A DNA stretch of 64,000 nt from Selenomonas sp. WCT3 (lineage in GTDB: Bacteria > Bacillota > Negativicutes > Selenomonadales > Selenomonadaceae). A program made the translations under genes and the position numbers. The notes below the pieces were generated by a model, which saw nothing but the letters and a program-made list of their open reading frames with translations, made no database searches and had not been told where the DNA came from. This document shows, piece by piece, positions 7,809-16,736 of this stretch (positions within the stretch are counted from its first letter, which is position 1; each line of letters begins with the position of its first letter). Location of the stretch: NCBI GenBank assembly GCA_900100835.1, contig FNCM01000006.1:1-64000 (forward strand), given 5' to 3'.

Positions 7809-8423
7809 TTACATCTGACGGTAGACACCGATGACTTTGCCGAGAACGTTGACATTCTTCTCATAGAAGGGCTCCATAGTGTCGTTTTCCGGCTGCAGCC
7901 GGAAGCAGTCTTTTTCACGATAGATACGTTTTACCGTAGCACCTTCCTGATCCACCAGGGCAACGACGATTTCGCCATCGTTAGCAGAATCCTGCTGACG
8001 AACCATGACATAGTCGCCATCATAGATGCCTGCATTAATCATGCTCTCCCCCGATACCTTCAGCATAAAGGTCTTATCGGCCGTTCCCAAAAGGCCCTGG
8101 GGGAAGGAATAAACATCTTGAATGTTCTGCTCAGCCAGAATTGGTGCCCCAGCGGTAACCGTCCCCACGAGGGGAACCGTTACATTTTTACCCCAAGGTT
8201 TCTCATCGAGAATATCGATAGCCCGCGGCTTCGTCGGGTCACGTTTAATCATACCATTTTCTTCAAGGCGCGAAAGATAACCATGAACGGTGGAGCTGGA
8301 TTTAAGGCCTACTGCCTTGCCAATTTCGCGGACGGAAGGTGGGTAGCCCTTCTCCAACAAGAAAGATTTGATGTATTTGAAGATTTCTTTCTGTCGTTCG
8401 CTCGAAGTCTGCGTTTTGCGCAT
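7809..8423 (-). CDS. lexA: SOS repressor LexA
   Basis: 204 aa from ATG 8423, which has GAGGAGG 9 nt upstream. The in-frame ATG at 8441 lies before that RBS and has none of its own. N-terminal winged helix-turn-helix (about 1-65, with [12 protein letters not shown] and [17 protein letters not shown]). Autocleavage site A91-G92 in VTAGAP. Catalytic Ser127 (GESM) and Lys165 (ATVKRI) are the Ser-Lys dyad of LexA/S24 peptidases. Represses the SOS regulon until RecA-stimulated cleavage. Divergent from the GH84 gene. A 12-nt string just upstream (8463-8474) is shared with the promoter of the Y-family polymerase at 38592. Confidence 0.97.
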   Translation of the reverse strand: MRKTQTSSERQKEIFKYIKSFLLEKGYPPSVREIGKAVGLKSSSTVHGYLSRLEENGMIKRDPTKPRAIDILDEKPWGKNVTVPLVGTVTAGAPILAEQNIQDVYSFPQGLLGTADKTFMLKVSGESMINAGIYDGDYVMVRQQDSANDGEIVVALVDQEGATVKRIYREKDCFRLQPENDTMEPFYEKNVNVLGKVIGVYRQM

Positions 8424-8462
8424 GATTCTCTGCCTCCTCATAACGAATACTATAACTCTTAT

Positions 8463-8474
8463 GTTCTATTGTAG
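8463..8474 (-). promoter_or_regulatory. Candidate SOS operator element upstream of lexA
   Basis: Minus-strand CTACAATAGAAC, identical to 38524-38535 upstream of the Y-family polymerase. It contains a GAAC half-site, as in Firmicute LexA boxes, but no perfect GAAC-N4-GTTC is present here. Other half-sites lie at 8483-8486 (GTTC on the plus strand). Confidence 0.4.
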
Positions 8475-8579
8475 CACATATATGTTCGATATGGAACTGA
8501 TTTTCGTAAATTTACCGATATTTTTTCCGAAATCCTTGGTTGCTCCGATAAGGGCTATAGGATTTTTCCTGGGGTTATG

Positions 8580-8588
8580 TGTTATAAT
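8580..8588 (+). promoter_or_regulatory. Extended -10 promoter of GH84 gene
   Basis: TGTTATAAT (TGn plus TATAAT) at 8580-8588, with no good -35. RBS AGGAG at 8624-8628 precedes ATG 8635. Confidence 0.6.
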
Positions 8589-8634
8589 AATCATAAGTGA
8601 TTTGTTACGGATAGGAATACAACAGGAGATTAAC

Positions 8635-10122
8635 ATGATAAAAAAATTTTTCCCCCTGGCCAAGAAAACATTACCGCTAGCTGCAGCCGGCAGTCTTTTC
8701 CTTTTGGGGACCACGATGAATTCTGGCTATGTTGAAGCTGCGCCCATTCCTCTTCGCGGGATTGTCGAAGGTTTCTATGGTACGCCTTGGCAGCAGACCG
8801 ACCGTCTCGATATCTTGAACTTCTGCAGCAAACACGACCTTAATGCTTATATTTACGCCCCAAAAGATGACCCGTATCACCGGGCCAAGTGGCGCGAACC
8901 TTATCCAACGGAAAAATTGAAGGAGCTCTCAGCCTTGATTACGGCGGCCCAAAAACAGAAGGTACGCTTTGTCTTTGCCGTTTCGCCAGGCCTTGATATC
9001 AAATTCACTGGCTTTAAAGGATTCCAGGATAGAATGTCCATGTACAAAAAGCTGCAAGCCATGTACGACCTAGGGGTTCGGGATTTTGCCATCTTCTTTG
9101 ACGACATACAGGATAAAGATGGGGAGGGGCAGGCTCAATTTCTCAACTGGCTGTCCGAAAAATTCATTGCCACCCACTATGGCACCAATCCACTGATTAC
9201 CGTTCCCACGGAATACTTCCGGGCTGACATGCACACAGATGGGGTGAAGAAGCCCTACACCGAGGCCTTTACCAAAAACCTTAATCCGGAAATTCTAGTT
9301 CTTTACACCGGTGATGGCGTCGTCCCCGATGGATTATCGGATGAACAGCTAACCGCCGCCAATACCCTCTATAACCGTACCCTTGGCATTTGGTGGAATT
9401 ACCCCGTTACCGATTATATGGAAAGCAAACTGGCGTTAGGACCTGTGGAAAAACTGCCGGAAAATTCAACGATTCCCGCGATTTTCTTCAATCCCATGAA
9501 GTTTGAACAGTTATCGAAAATCACCCTGGCCACCGGTGCCGATTATGCAAAAGACCCGCATCGCTATCGGCCCCAGAAATCCTGGGAAAAGGCCATCGCC
9601 GAACAATACGGGCCGTTAGCAAAAGACATGCAACGAGTAGCCGGACAGTCCCAGCACCTTGAAAACAATTGGGCAAAAATTGGCCGTCCTGATGGCCCAG
9701 AACTACGAGCCGCCATTAACCGCTATTGGGAATCCAATCGTTCTCGGGCAGCGGAAACGGCCGTGCAGGAACAATTGCAAGGCCTTCATCAGTCGGCCTT
9801 CAATCTGCTGGCACAGCTGCCAAAAGAAATCTTAGCGGAATGCTCGCCCCAGCTCCAGCAGCTAATGCGCATTACCAATGCGGATATGACGGGACTCGAA
9901 CTGATTAAAAATCCCCAAAATACAGCATTAAAACAGAAATTCATCCGCCAGCGGGAACAGGTAGAGCAGCACGACAAAGAGGCCATTATCGCCGAAACAT
10001 CTGCCAGAGCCTTCTTAAAGGAAATAGACGAATATCTCAAGACTCAAGAACAAGCAGATAAAGAAGTCACTGCGGCAACAAAAACGAATCAAACTTCTCC
10101 TAATGAAGAGTCGACCCGCTAA
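8635..10122 (+). CDS. Secreted GH84 beta-N-acetylglucosaminidase
   Basis: 495 aa. I use ATG 8635 (RBS AGGAG, then a classic signal peptide: KK, hydrophobic stretch, cut near VEAAP around residue 34). The open frame extends further upstream but has no RBS there. The catalytic barrel starts at LRGIVEGFYGTPW, the GH84/NAGidase signature, and carries the paired acids D156-D157 in FAIFFDD used for substrate-assisted hydrolysis. The last 150 residues are helical and Gln/Glu-rich. Likely removes GlcNAc from glycans or peptidoglycan fragments outside the cytoplasm. Monocistronic between promoter and terminator. Confidence 0.9.
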   Translation: MIKKFFPLAKKTLPLAAAGSLFLLGTTMNSGYVEAAPIPLRGIVEGFYGTPWQQTDRLDILNFCSKHDLNAYIYAPKDDPYHRAKWREPYPTEKLKELSALITAAQKQKVRFVFAVSPGLDIKFTGFKGFQDRMSMYKKLQAMYDLGVRDFAIFFDDIQDKDGEGQAQFLNWLSEKFIATHYGTNPLITVPTEYFRADMHTDGVKKPYTEAFTKNLNPEILVLYTGDGVVPDGLSDEQLTAANTLYNRTLGIWWNYPVTDYMESKLALGPVEKLPENSTIPAIFFNPMKFEQLSKITLATGADYAKDPHRYRPQKSWEKAIAEQYGPLAKDMQRVAGQSQHLENNWAKIGRPDGPELRAAINRYWESNRSRAAETAVQEQLQGLHQSAFNLLAQLPKEILAECSPQLQQLMRITNADMTGLELIKNPQNTALKQKFIRQREQVEQHDKEAIIAETSARAFLKEIDEYLKTQEQADKEVTAATKTNQTSPNEESTR

Positions 10123-10130
10123 AACAAAAA

Positions 10131-10155
10131 ACTCCGGTTAATCCGGAGTTTTTTT
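10131..10155. terminator. Bidirectional terminator
   Basis: ACTCCGG/CCGGAGT stem with A tract before and seven T after, between the convergent GH84 and Fe-S membrane protein genes. Confidence 0.85.
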
Positions 10156-10156
10156 G

Positions 10157-10741
10157 CTATCTATCCTTGGCAGGCAGTTTGCTTTTACAAATACTTTGGG
10201 TCAAGGTGCCCATCGGACAAAAAGTACACCAGGCCCGTGGCCGAAAGTAAAGCATTGCTGCCAAAGCGATGAGCTCAGAGGTCAGCATTAAGCTATACAG
10301 GCCAAAGGCAAATTGAGCCACCGCGGGGGATACCAACGTGGTACCAGCCCAAGCCCAGGGAAACTCGAGGCACCAAAACAAGGTAACGATTTCCCGCAAA
10401 GAATGGGTCTCGCTATAGACCAGCCAAGAAGTGTATAGAATACCGCCAAACATGGCAAAGAAAAAAATCATGAATCCATAACGGAATAGACGGCCATGCA
10501 TCCAGGTGGGAATATCGTGCCGCCTGGACAGCCCCAGCTGACTGCCGAAAAATCGCAGGAACTGCCCCCGGTCACAGTAACGATTGCAAAAGAGTTTGTT
10601 GCCACCAAAAATTGCAAATAATAAGGGCAGGCAAAAGCTGATAAGTCCCAGCAGGGCAAAGAGAATATTTACAAAACCCAGGGAAAAATAAAGGATAGAC
10701 CAAAGCCAAAGATTATGGTACCAATGCTGCTGTGTCTTCAT
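10157..10741 (-). CDS. Membrane protein with NapH-like Cys motifs
   Basis: 194 aa from ATG 10741 (RBS GGAGGT). Four or five hydrophobic helices. Two short Cys motifs face the same side: CNRYCDRGQF near residue 55 and CTFCPMGTL near 175. These are the CxxxCP-type marks of NapH/NosR/CcoG-like membrane electron-transfer proteins, but here only two Cys occur in each and no full 4Fe-4S ferredoxin domain is present. It overlaps the upstream ferredoxin gene by 4 bp (ATGA), so the pair probably forms a membrane electron-transfer unit. The electron acceptor is unknown. Confidence 0.8.
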   Translation of the reverse strand: MKTQQHWYHNLWLWSILYFSLGFVNILFALLGLISFCLPLLFAIFGGNKLFCNRYCDRGQFLRFFGSQLGLSRRHDIPTWMHGRLFRYGFMIFFFAMFGGILYTSWLVYSETHSLREIVTLFWCLEFPWAWAGTTLVSPAVAQFAFGLYSLMLTSELIALAAMLYFRPRAWCTFCPMGTLTQSICKSKLPAKDR

Positions 10742-10944
10742 GCGATTACCTCCAGCTGAATAATATTTGCCGGACACTCACGGGTACAAAGCCCGCAACC
10801 AACACAGCGCCCAGGATCTACCTGGGCATAGCTGCCATGAAAAATAGAAATAGCACCACGCGGGCATACATCAAGACAAGTACCACAAGCTACACACTGC
10901 TGGGGCATAATTTTTGCCTGTTGTTTTTTACCTGAAACAGTCAT
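10738..10944 (-). CDS. Small 2x[4Fe-4S] ferredoxin
   Basis: 68 aa from ATG 10944, which has GGAG 9 nt upstream; longer in-frame starts lack an RBS. Two complete clusters motifs, CVACGTCLDVCP and CVGCGLCTRECP, identify a bacterial 8Fe-8S ferredoxin. Coupled by a 4-bp overlap to the NapH-like membrane protein gene, to which it probably passes electrons. Confidence 0.9.
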   Translation of the reverse strand: MTVSGKKQQAKIMPQQCVACGTCLDVCPRGAISIFHGSYAQVDPGRCVGCGLCTRECPANIIQLEVIA

Positions 10945-11160
10945 AACACTCGTCTCCTTAATAAAACATTTGCTCACATCGTACGATATCGATAAATTTC
11001 TGTCAAGGAACTCAGTCACGAAAAAGGTATCTGCAATTTGTCTGCATCAATCTGCAAAACAATTACAAATCAATTGGGAAGGGCAATATGAAAAAAACAT
11101 TTTCCCAGATAAAAAGCAGGGAAATAAAATTTTGTCTGTAAAAAAAGCATGTCGAAGTTT

Positions 11161-11189
11161 ACTTCCGATAATTTATACTTATCGGAAGT
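11161..11189. promoter_or_regulatory. Perfect 11-bp inverted repeat, possible operator
   Basis: ACTTCCGATAA / TTATCGGAAGT with a 7-bp AT spacer in the 310-bp gap 10945-11254. No T tract follows on either strand, so it looks like a protein-binding site rather than a terminator. It lies upstream of the ferredoxin gene (minus) and downstream of the gene at 11255. Otherwise the gap holds only AT-rich sequence and the terminator at 11216-11246. Confidence 0.4.
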
Positions 11190-11215
11190 TATGGATTAAA
11201 AGCTGCTAATCGGTA

Positions 11216-11246
11216 AAACGACCACTAGATTTCTCTAATGGTCGTT
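11216..11246 (-). terminator. Terminator of the 11255-11758 gene
   Basis: AAAACGACCA/TGGTCGTTTTT stem-loop directly after the stop of the minus-strand gene. Confidence 0.75.
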
Positions 11247-11254
11247 TTTGTTGT

Positions 11255-11758
11255 TTAATAAGAATATAAGATTACCATATTTACCACTTTATTATCTTTG
11301 ACCGTAATAAAGAGTGATCTATCATCACGCTGTCCCGGCTGTACACTCGATAAGTTCCAATTATAAGAGCCGTTAGACGATGCGTCGTTATAATCACCAT
11401 AAGCAGCATATACTTCATCCATAGTTGAACCTACATGAATCCCAGACGGTGTTGTTATCCCATTATTCTTTGTTACTTCCATCTGATAGACGTAATATTG
11501 CCCATTTATCGGTTTGCACAGAAAACGCCAGCTATTGCCGTAAATAAAATATATCAGGCCATCATCGCGTCTGCTTAACGTTTCCGGTTCTCCGTAAATC
11601 CGTTTTACCTCTTCAAACGTTGCATATTTGCTGATGCCGCTAAATGTTATTTCCGAGCTTGGTACTACAGTAATAAATTTTCTGGCACTGACATCTGTCT
11701 GACCGCTAAAAAACAATAAGGCAAACAACGCAAACATAACAGATAGTTTCTTTTTCAT
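11255..11758 (-). CDS. Secreted hypothetical protein with two SmpA/BLIP-like repeats
   Basis: 167 aa with an N-terminal signal peptide (MKKK, hydrophobic core, probable cut after VSA at about 25). The mature part has two similar halves: FEEVKRIYGEPETL and MDEVYAAYGDYN. This is the helix-glycine pattern of SmpA/BamE or BLIP-like tandem folds, each followed by beta strands. I do not recognise a specific family. Between two terminator-like structures, so probably single-gene. Export and the fold type are inferences from sequence pattern only. Confidence 0.8.
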   Translation of the reverse strand: MKKKLSVMFALFALLFFSGQTDVSARKFITVVPSSEITFSGISKYATFEEVKRIYGEPETLSRRDDGLIYFIYGNSWRFLCKPINGQYYVYQMEVTKNNGITTPSGIHVGSTMDEVYAAYGDYNDASSNGSYNWNLSSVQPGQRDDRSLFITVKDNKVVNMVILYSY

Positions 11759-11985
11759 CTTGATTCCTCATCTCTCTTTATTTCTTTTGGTATTTTCTAA
11801 ATATATAGTACTACAAAGTATTCTCATTTAGCAACAATTCCAGCCATTTTAATGTCATAGGCAATATAACGCCATTGGGCGGCTTTTTCTGCTCTACGCA
11901 TATATTAATACCTAAAAATGATTTTAACAGGCTTAGAGACGATTCTGTGAGGTCGTTTTTTCCGGCACTAGCGAAAAATTGACAT

Positions 11986-12015
11986 TTGACAGGTCAGCTT
12001 TAAAGAATATACAAT
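11986..12015 (+). promoter_or_regulatory. Promoter of transporter gene, in a 290-bp gap
   Basis: -35 TTGACA (11986-11991), 18-bp spacer, -10 TACAAT (12010-12015). A second TTGACA lies at 11979. Upstream in the gap are two weak plus-strand terminator-like hairpins, CGCC/GGCG followed by TTTTT near 11870-11890 and ACGA/TCGT followed by TTTTTT near 11940-11960. No gene is visible in 11759-12049. Confidence 0.6.
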
Positions 12016-12049
12016 ATGATAATGATTTGAAATTTTAGGAGCATCTTTT

Positions 12050-13156
12050 ATGAAGTTAATACAATACCTGCGTCATAATCCCGATTTGACGGTGGCGATG
12101 CTGTTTGCTGTCTTTGTCAGTTCGCTGGTGCCATTTTCGCTAACGGCGATGTTAGACAGCATCAATGTACCGCTTTTGGGATTGTTGTTTTGTTTGATGA
12201 GCATTGTGGCCGGTCTTCGTCAAAGCGGATTGTTTACTTATGCGTACCAACTAGTTTTCAAGGAGCATACTACCAGCCGTACTCTAGGACGCTTTTTCAT
12301 ATTCAGCTGTTTTTTCAGTTCCATGCTGATTACCAACGATGTTTCGCTGATTATCTTTGTCCCGCTGGCCATTATGATTCTTACCGAGGCGCGGGCTATC
12401 CGCCTGCTAATTCCGGTGGTGACCTGGCAGACCATTGCCGCGAATATGGGCAGTATGTTGACGCCTATCGGCAATCCGCAAAATCTCTTCATTTATTCCT
12501 ACTATAATCTCTCCCTTGGAGATTTTCTTTCGATTACCTTCCCCGTTGTCCTTATCAGCGGTGTCGTTATTTACCTAGCCACTTACCTGCTTCCCAACAA
12601 AGAGGTTGTTTTGCCCTCCGATGAAAAGCCACCATTAAAATGGGGAGCAGTTGCTCCCCTGCTGGCCCTATTTATCCTCTGCCTGCTGAATGTGCTGCGG
12701 ATTTTGCCTTTTCACTGGCTGATGGTCTTAGTGGTTCCGGTCATTGCCCTGCTGAATCATCGTTTATTCTACGAAGTGGACTACAAGCTGCTATTGCTCT
12801 TTACTTTTCTGTTTATTGGCGTTGGCGGTTTGGCTCGCATTCCCTTTTTGCAAAGCTGGCCAGGCCAACTGCTCGCTGGCAATGAATTTGTGGTCTCTTT
12901 GGTGCTGAGCCAAATTCTAAGCAATGTTCCCACTACGGTGATGCTATCTCAATATACCACCGCATCGGCACCGCTTCTCTTAGGCGTCAACATTGGCGGA
13001 TTAGGAACCATTATCGCTTCCATGGCCAGTGTCATTTCCTTTAAGGCCTATATCGGGACTCGGTTCCCCTTTACCCGCGGTTATTTGTTCAATTTTACCG
13101 CAGCAAACCTTTCCCTGCTGCTCATCCTACTGCTGTACTATTATATCGTTTCGTAA
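12050..13156 (+). CDS. SLC13/ArsB-type membrane transporter
   Basis: 368 aa, ten or so predicted membrane helices, ion-transporter superfamily pattern. The helix-break motif NDVSLIIFVPLAIMI (about 96-110) and SMLTPIGNPQNLF (about 139-151) match the re-entrant loops of ArsB/NhaD/SLC13 permeases; a second half-repeat has SQILSNVPTTVML (about 284-296). Substrate could be a di- or tricarboxylate, another anion or Na+/H+. RBS TTAGGAG before ATG 12050. Own promoter and terminator; no regulator adjacent. Confidence 0.85.
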   Translation: MKLIQYLRHNPDLTVAMLFAVFVSSLVPFSLTAMLDSINVPLLGLLFCLMSIVAGLRQSGLFTYAYQLVFKEHTTSRTLGRFFIFSCFFSSMLITNDVSLIIFVPLAIMILTEARAIRLLIPVVTWQTIAANMGSMLTPIGNPQNLFIYSYYNLSLGDFLSITFPVVLISGVVIYLATYLLPNKEVVLPSDEKPPLKWGAVAPLLALFILCLLNVLRILPFHWLMVLVVPVIALLNHRLFYEVDYKLLLLFTFLFIGVGGLARIPFLQSWPGQLLAGNEFVVSLVLSQILSNVPTTVMLSQYTTASAPLLLGVNIGGLGTIIASMASVISFKAYIGTRFPFTRGYLFNFTAANLSLLLILLLYYYIVS

Positions 13157-13175
13157 GCGTTCTGGCTTTAACCTC

Positions 13176-13210
13176 AAAGTCCCCCGCCTATTATCAGGCG
13201 GGGGACTTTT
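13176..13210. terminator. Strong bidirectional terminator
   Basis: AAAGTCCCCCGCCT / AGGCGGGGGACTTTT between convergent transporter and DUF2971 genes. Confidence 0.9.
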
Positions 13211-13219
13211 GCACAAGGG

Positions 13220-14185
13220 TTAGCGCAAGGGGATATTGCTTTTGCTGACAAGTCTAGCTGCATGTTTGATGCCGATTTCTTCAAGCATCTTGACGTATGC
13301 CGTGCGGATTACTTCGGCATATTGACTGGGACCAATGATGATTTCCTCTAGTGCCTCCTGCAGGGGAAGCCCTGGATAATCGTCCCCAGGACCGCAAATC
13401 GGTAGTTTATAGATAATTTGCGGAATGCCGTCTACCACCTCAATATCATAGGCTAATTTTCCCTGGGAGGATTCGTTGTAAATAAAACGCCATTCCCGTT
13501 CTTCAATAAATCCAGGATTCTTGATGGAAAACAAAGAGGTCATTAGCATATCGATGAAATAGTTCAGCACCATGGTGGGCTGATGCCGCTGAAGGGCCGG
13601 TAGATTTCGCTCCACATTTTCCAGCATCCAGTCAAAACCTACGGTAAATTCTTCTTGGGTCAAATATTCCACTGGCGATAGCAGCAATGGTAATGGTGCC
13701 AGCGGATAAAAGATAGCGTTGGGATTTAGTACAATAGCCACACCGGTTTTTCGGCCATAAGCGCGCCACATTGAAAGCCGCCCCCGGCCCTTTTCTTCCG
13801 GCGCGTGTTCAGAAACACAGGCCAGATAGGTATGGGTTATGTACTGCTGCTCATTTCGATTCAAATCACTTAGCATGGATTCTAGCATATTGCTGCCCCA
13901 GTGAAGCTGCCTGCTGATCTCCTGAATCCGCTGCCGACGCTGGTCGGAATCATAAATCGTATGATTTAGCAACTGAATACCGTAATCGATTTCCCGATAA
14001 TCATTCATACAAGCCGCCGCCCGCATCCAGAGGTGACGGCCTTTTAGTATGTTGATACCAGTACTGGCACTGGTATAATAGGCAAAATGCATATTTTCCA
14101 GCCTGGTTGCTTCCAGCCGCCGCGCATAAATAGGCTGAAAGATTTTTAGATATTCCCCTAGCTCACGATACTGATTGGTAACCAT
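13220..14185 (-). CDS. DUF2971-family protein
   Basis: 321 aa from ATG 14185; a TTG two codons earlier is possible but sits too close to the GGGGATGG RBS. Pattern of DUF2971: HFAYYTSASTGINILKGRHLWMR early (about 35-58) with CMNDYREI, an ALW-like WRAYGRKTGVAIVLN segment around 150-165, and EEREWRFIYN near 250-260. Family function is unknown; members occur in many bacteria, sometimes near defence genes. Monocistronic here. The 93-bp gap to the EAL gene shows nothing clear. Confidence 0.8.
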   Translation of the reverse strand: MVTNQYRELGEYLKIFQPIYARRLEATRLENMHFAYYTSASTGINILKGRHLWMRAAACMNDYREIDYGIQLLNHTIYDSDQRRQRIQEISRQLHWGSNMLESMLSDLNRNEQQYITHTYLACVSEHAPEEKGRGRLSMWRAYGRKTGVAIVLNPNAIFYPLAPLPLLLSPVEYLTQEEFTVGFDWMLENVERNLPALQRHQPTMVLNYFIDMLMTSLFSIKNPGFIEEREWRFIYNESSQGKLAYDIEVVDGIPQIIYKLPICGPGDDYPGLPLQEALEEIIIGPSQYAEVIRTAYVKMLEEIGIKHAARLVSKSNIPLR

Positions 14186-14278
14186 GAACAACCATCCCCA
14201 ATGTATTTATCCACCCACAATAATCTACTGTATAAAATACGGGGAATATTTGGAATTTCCTGCTGAAACACTATGGGA

Positions 14279-15490
14279 TTATGGATTCTCCCGCAAAAAA
14301 CTGTCCACCAGCTGGGTTCGCGGGATGATGGTAAAGTGACATCGAAATATCCGGTGCTGTAGATATTGACTGATATACACGATTTCCAACAGGCATAATT
14401 TATCGGACAGTGCCAATTGTTGGGTGACTTTCTGTCCAGATTTTATTGCCTGCATGCTGCCAAAGCGAATGGCTGCTAGGCAGTCTCTTGCCTCCGAATT
14501 CTTTTGCTGGGCCAAATCCATCGGTGAATCAATGCCCAGCAGCAAAATTGCCCGATTAAAGGCGGCCGTCGTTTTGAGATAACGAAGTTTACCGTTGTGC
14601 AATTCATAAAGAATCATGGGGGCCTTGGTATCAAAGGCATAGATCCCCGCCGCATTAAGACAGCCATCAGCCTCGATGGGTTCTAGCAAAACACCCTTTT
14701 CCTCGCAATGATTTAAGACACCATCCATTGGCAAGGGCCGGCCATAATAAAATCCCTGTACCTGTTCACAGCCAATACCCGTTAGGAATTCTACTTGTTC
14801 CTTGGTTTCAACCCCTTCGGCCAAGGTGTGAATCCCCATCTTCTTGGCCATGCAGACCACGGATTCGATGATGGTTTTTGCCCGGGGCGAAAAGGGAGCT
14901 AAAAAGCGCAAATCAATCTTGAGGGCTTCAAATTGATGGTTTTTAAGTACATTTAGCGACGAATTTCCCTGCCCAAAATCATCTAGCAAAATGGAATACC
15001 CCGCTTCTTGAAACCGCCGCAGGAAAGCAGTAATGCGGTTATCAGCTGCCAGCAGATTTTCCGTCACTTCAATCCGCAAAAGCTTGCGTGGCAATTGATG
15101 GCGATTCACCGCCGTTTCCACCATATCAAAAAAGTCTCCTGCGAGAAAATCAATCCGCGATAAATTTAGGGAAACGGGCAGCACGGGGTATCCCTGTGCC
15201 AAACGGCCAGCCAACATTCGGCAGACTTCCTCCACCACGGCTACATCTAATTTATGCGTCTGCCTAGTTGCCTCGAGCACGGCGAGAAACACACGTGGCG
15301 TAATCATGCCATGTATCGGGTCATCCCAACGGGCCAAAGCTTCAAAGGCACAAATCTTACCTGTGATTGTGCGGATTATGGGTTGATAGTACACCATAAT
15401 GTTACGGTTTGCTATCGCCGTATCTACCTGGTCAGACAGATATCGTTCCAGCGCAGTCCAGCCGACCAGCTTGTCATCAATCCTATTCAT
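14279..15490 (-). CDS. EAL-domain cyclic-di-GMP phosphodiesterase
   Basis: 403 aa from ATG 15490 (an in-frame TTG at 15514 is an alternative). The EAL domain spans about residues 25-260 with all metal and substrate residues visible: E50-A-L, N109 (SLNLSR), E144 (VTEN), D170-D171 in LLDDFGQG, K191 (ALKID), then AEGVET and EQVQGFYYGRPL. It should therefore hydrolyse c-di-GMP to pGpG. The last about 130 residues form a separate PAS-like sensor region. It lacks membrane helices and a GGDEF domain. Probably co-transcribed with the upstream amidase gene (35 nt gap). Confidence 0.92.
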   Translation of the reverse strand: MNRIDDKLVGWTALERYLSDQVDTAIANRNIMVYYQPIIRTITGKICAFEALARWDDPIHGMITPRVFLAVLEATRQTHKLDVAVVEEVCRMLAGRLAQGYPVLPVSLNLSRIDFLAGDFFDMVETAVNRHQLPRKLLRIEVTENLLAADNRITAFLRRFQEAGYSILLDDFGQGNSSLNVLKNHQFEALKIDLRFLAPFSPRAKTIIESVVCMAKKMGIHTLAEGVETKEQVEFLTGIGCEQVQGFYYGRPLPMDGVLNHCEEKGVLLEPIEADGCLNAAGIYAFDTKAPMILYELHNGKLRYLKTTAAFNRAILLLGIDSPMDLAQQKNSEARDCLAAIRFGSMQAIKSGQKVTQQLALSDKLCLLEIVYISQYLQHRIFRCHFTIIPRTQLVDSFLRENP

Positions 15491-15524
15491 AAGCAGCTTC
15501 TTTCCGGAATCCAACCGTTCCTAA

Positions 15525-16232
15525 TCATTCGGGATAAAAGACGATTCCCTCTTGGCTCAAGTTTTCCCGCAGCCCCCGCATAAACCACTGGCCAGGGTCT
15601 GCCTTTATTGAGTGATAGCCAGGGACATTTTCGCGATACAATCCGCTAGCGCGGGCCGCAACCTGCTGATAGTGGCCAAATACATAGCCAATGGTAGGGT
15701 ATTTTTGATGCAGATAACGAATCAGCCGAATATTGGCTTCCAGCTGGGCTTCGGTAAGATTTTCGGTATCCCCACTGCCGCCCACGTTTTCAATGCCAAT
15801 GGCACACCAGTTATAACCGATTGCATGGCGGCAAAGGGAGGTTTCCGGCGCTAGCCGATAGATGGTTCCATCGCGGCCCACCAAAAATTGAGAAGCAACG
15901 TTAAGGGTGCCATCGGAATAGTTCGGTTTATAAAACCAATGATAGGTACTTTCCACGGTTGAGGCCCCAGTCCAATGAACCACCACCGCCTGGGGCACGA
16001 TTTCCGTCATGGCCTCCCCATAATGGCGAAGGGAATATTCCCGCTGGAGCTGAGTGCGGTATTCATTCTGTAAAATGGGAGTATCTACGATAGCTGGGTC
16101 TTCAATTGCCGTCGTATTTTCCTGGCGATTAGTATCATCACTTGCCATAGCAGCATCCCCAGCCTGGCCATGGCAGCCAGTAAAAAGCAACGATAAGGAT
16201 AAGATACAGACCGCCAAGCGATTTTCACGCAT
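15525..16232 (-). CDS. N-acetylmuramoyl-L-alanine amidase (amidase_2), lipoprotein
   Basis: 235 aa from ATG 16232 (RBS GGAAGGAA). Lipobox LLFTGC puts the modified Cys at residue 20. The amidase_2/PGRP domain (about 80-225) shows the zinc ligands HWTG (about 95), CRHAIGYN and a late H in VPGYHSIKADPG. Cleaves the MurNAc-L-Ala bond of peptidoglycan, anchored by lipid in the envelope. Extended -10 TGCTATAAT on the minus strand at 16279-16287 serves as promoter. The EAL gene follows downstream. Confidence 0.88.
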   Translation of the reverse strand: MRENRLAVCILSLSLLFTGCHGQAGDAAMASDDTNRQENTTAIEDPAIVDTPILQNEYRTQLQREYSLRHYGEAMTEIVPQAVVVHWTGASTVESTYHWFYKPNYSDGTLNVASQFLVGRDGTIYRLAPETSLCRHAIGYNWCAIGIENVGGSGDTENLTEAQLEANIRLIRYLHQKYPTIGYVFGHYQQVAARASGLYRENVPGYHSIKADPGQWFMRGLRENLSQEGIVFYPE

Positions 16233-16341
16233 AATACATTCCTTCCTTTCCCCGTTAATTCTCTTGATTTCTGCTTCCATTATAGCATAAGCCCTATTTC
16301 TATGGTAAACTGAAACTATACTAAGTGTTGAGGTGTTAGCT

Positions 16342-16731
16342 ATGAACTATATATTATCTGCCCTGTTAATCCTTTTGTGTCTCGTCTTTATCCTAGAGAT
16401 GTACCATTCCCTAAAACGTTCTTCGACATCCTGGCATCTTATTGAGACCTATCGTGATGATTTGCAGAATAAACAACTTATCGACGAAATCTATGCCTAT
16501 TGTCAAAAGGATTGGAAGCTTCGGCGCATCATCAAAGCCAACGAAGTAACCCCAGCGGATATCGAAAAAATATATCAAAAGCTCCTAAAATGGGGCAATT
16601 TCCACAAAGGACACCGCTTCGTGCCAATTACTTCCTTCTTTTACGTCAACACCCTTGATTACCTCGTCAAACATAAAAACGATGAGGCCAAGACCTTGAC
16701 CATGCACTGCATGAACGCCCTTCATATCTAA
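16342..16731 (+). CDS. Small membrane-anchored hypothetical protein
   Basis: 129 aa with one N-terminal membrane helix (MNYILSALLILLCLVFILEM) followed by a soluble basic, Tyr/Lys-rich helical domain. No recognised family. ATG 16342 is chosen for its RBS GAGGTG (16329-16334). Divergent from the amidase gene. Probably single-gene; function unknown. Confidence 0.75.
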   Translation: MNYILSALLILLCLVFILEMYHSLKRSSTSWHLIETYRDDLQNKQLIDEIYAYCQKDWKLRRIIKANEVTPADIEKIYQKLLKWGNFHKGHRFVPITSFFYVNTLDYLVKHKNDEAKTLTMHCMNALHI

Positions 16732-16736
16732 AACAT

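Noticed and set aside
8368..8634. 89-codon upstream extension of the GH84 gene
   Set aside because: It runs through the lexA promoter, lacks an RBS, and would bury the obvious signal peptide that follows ATG 8635.
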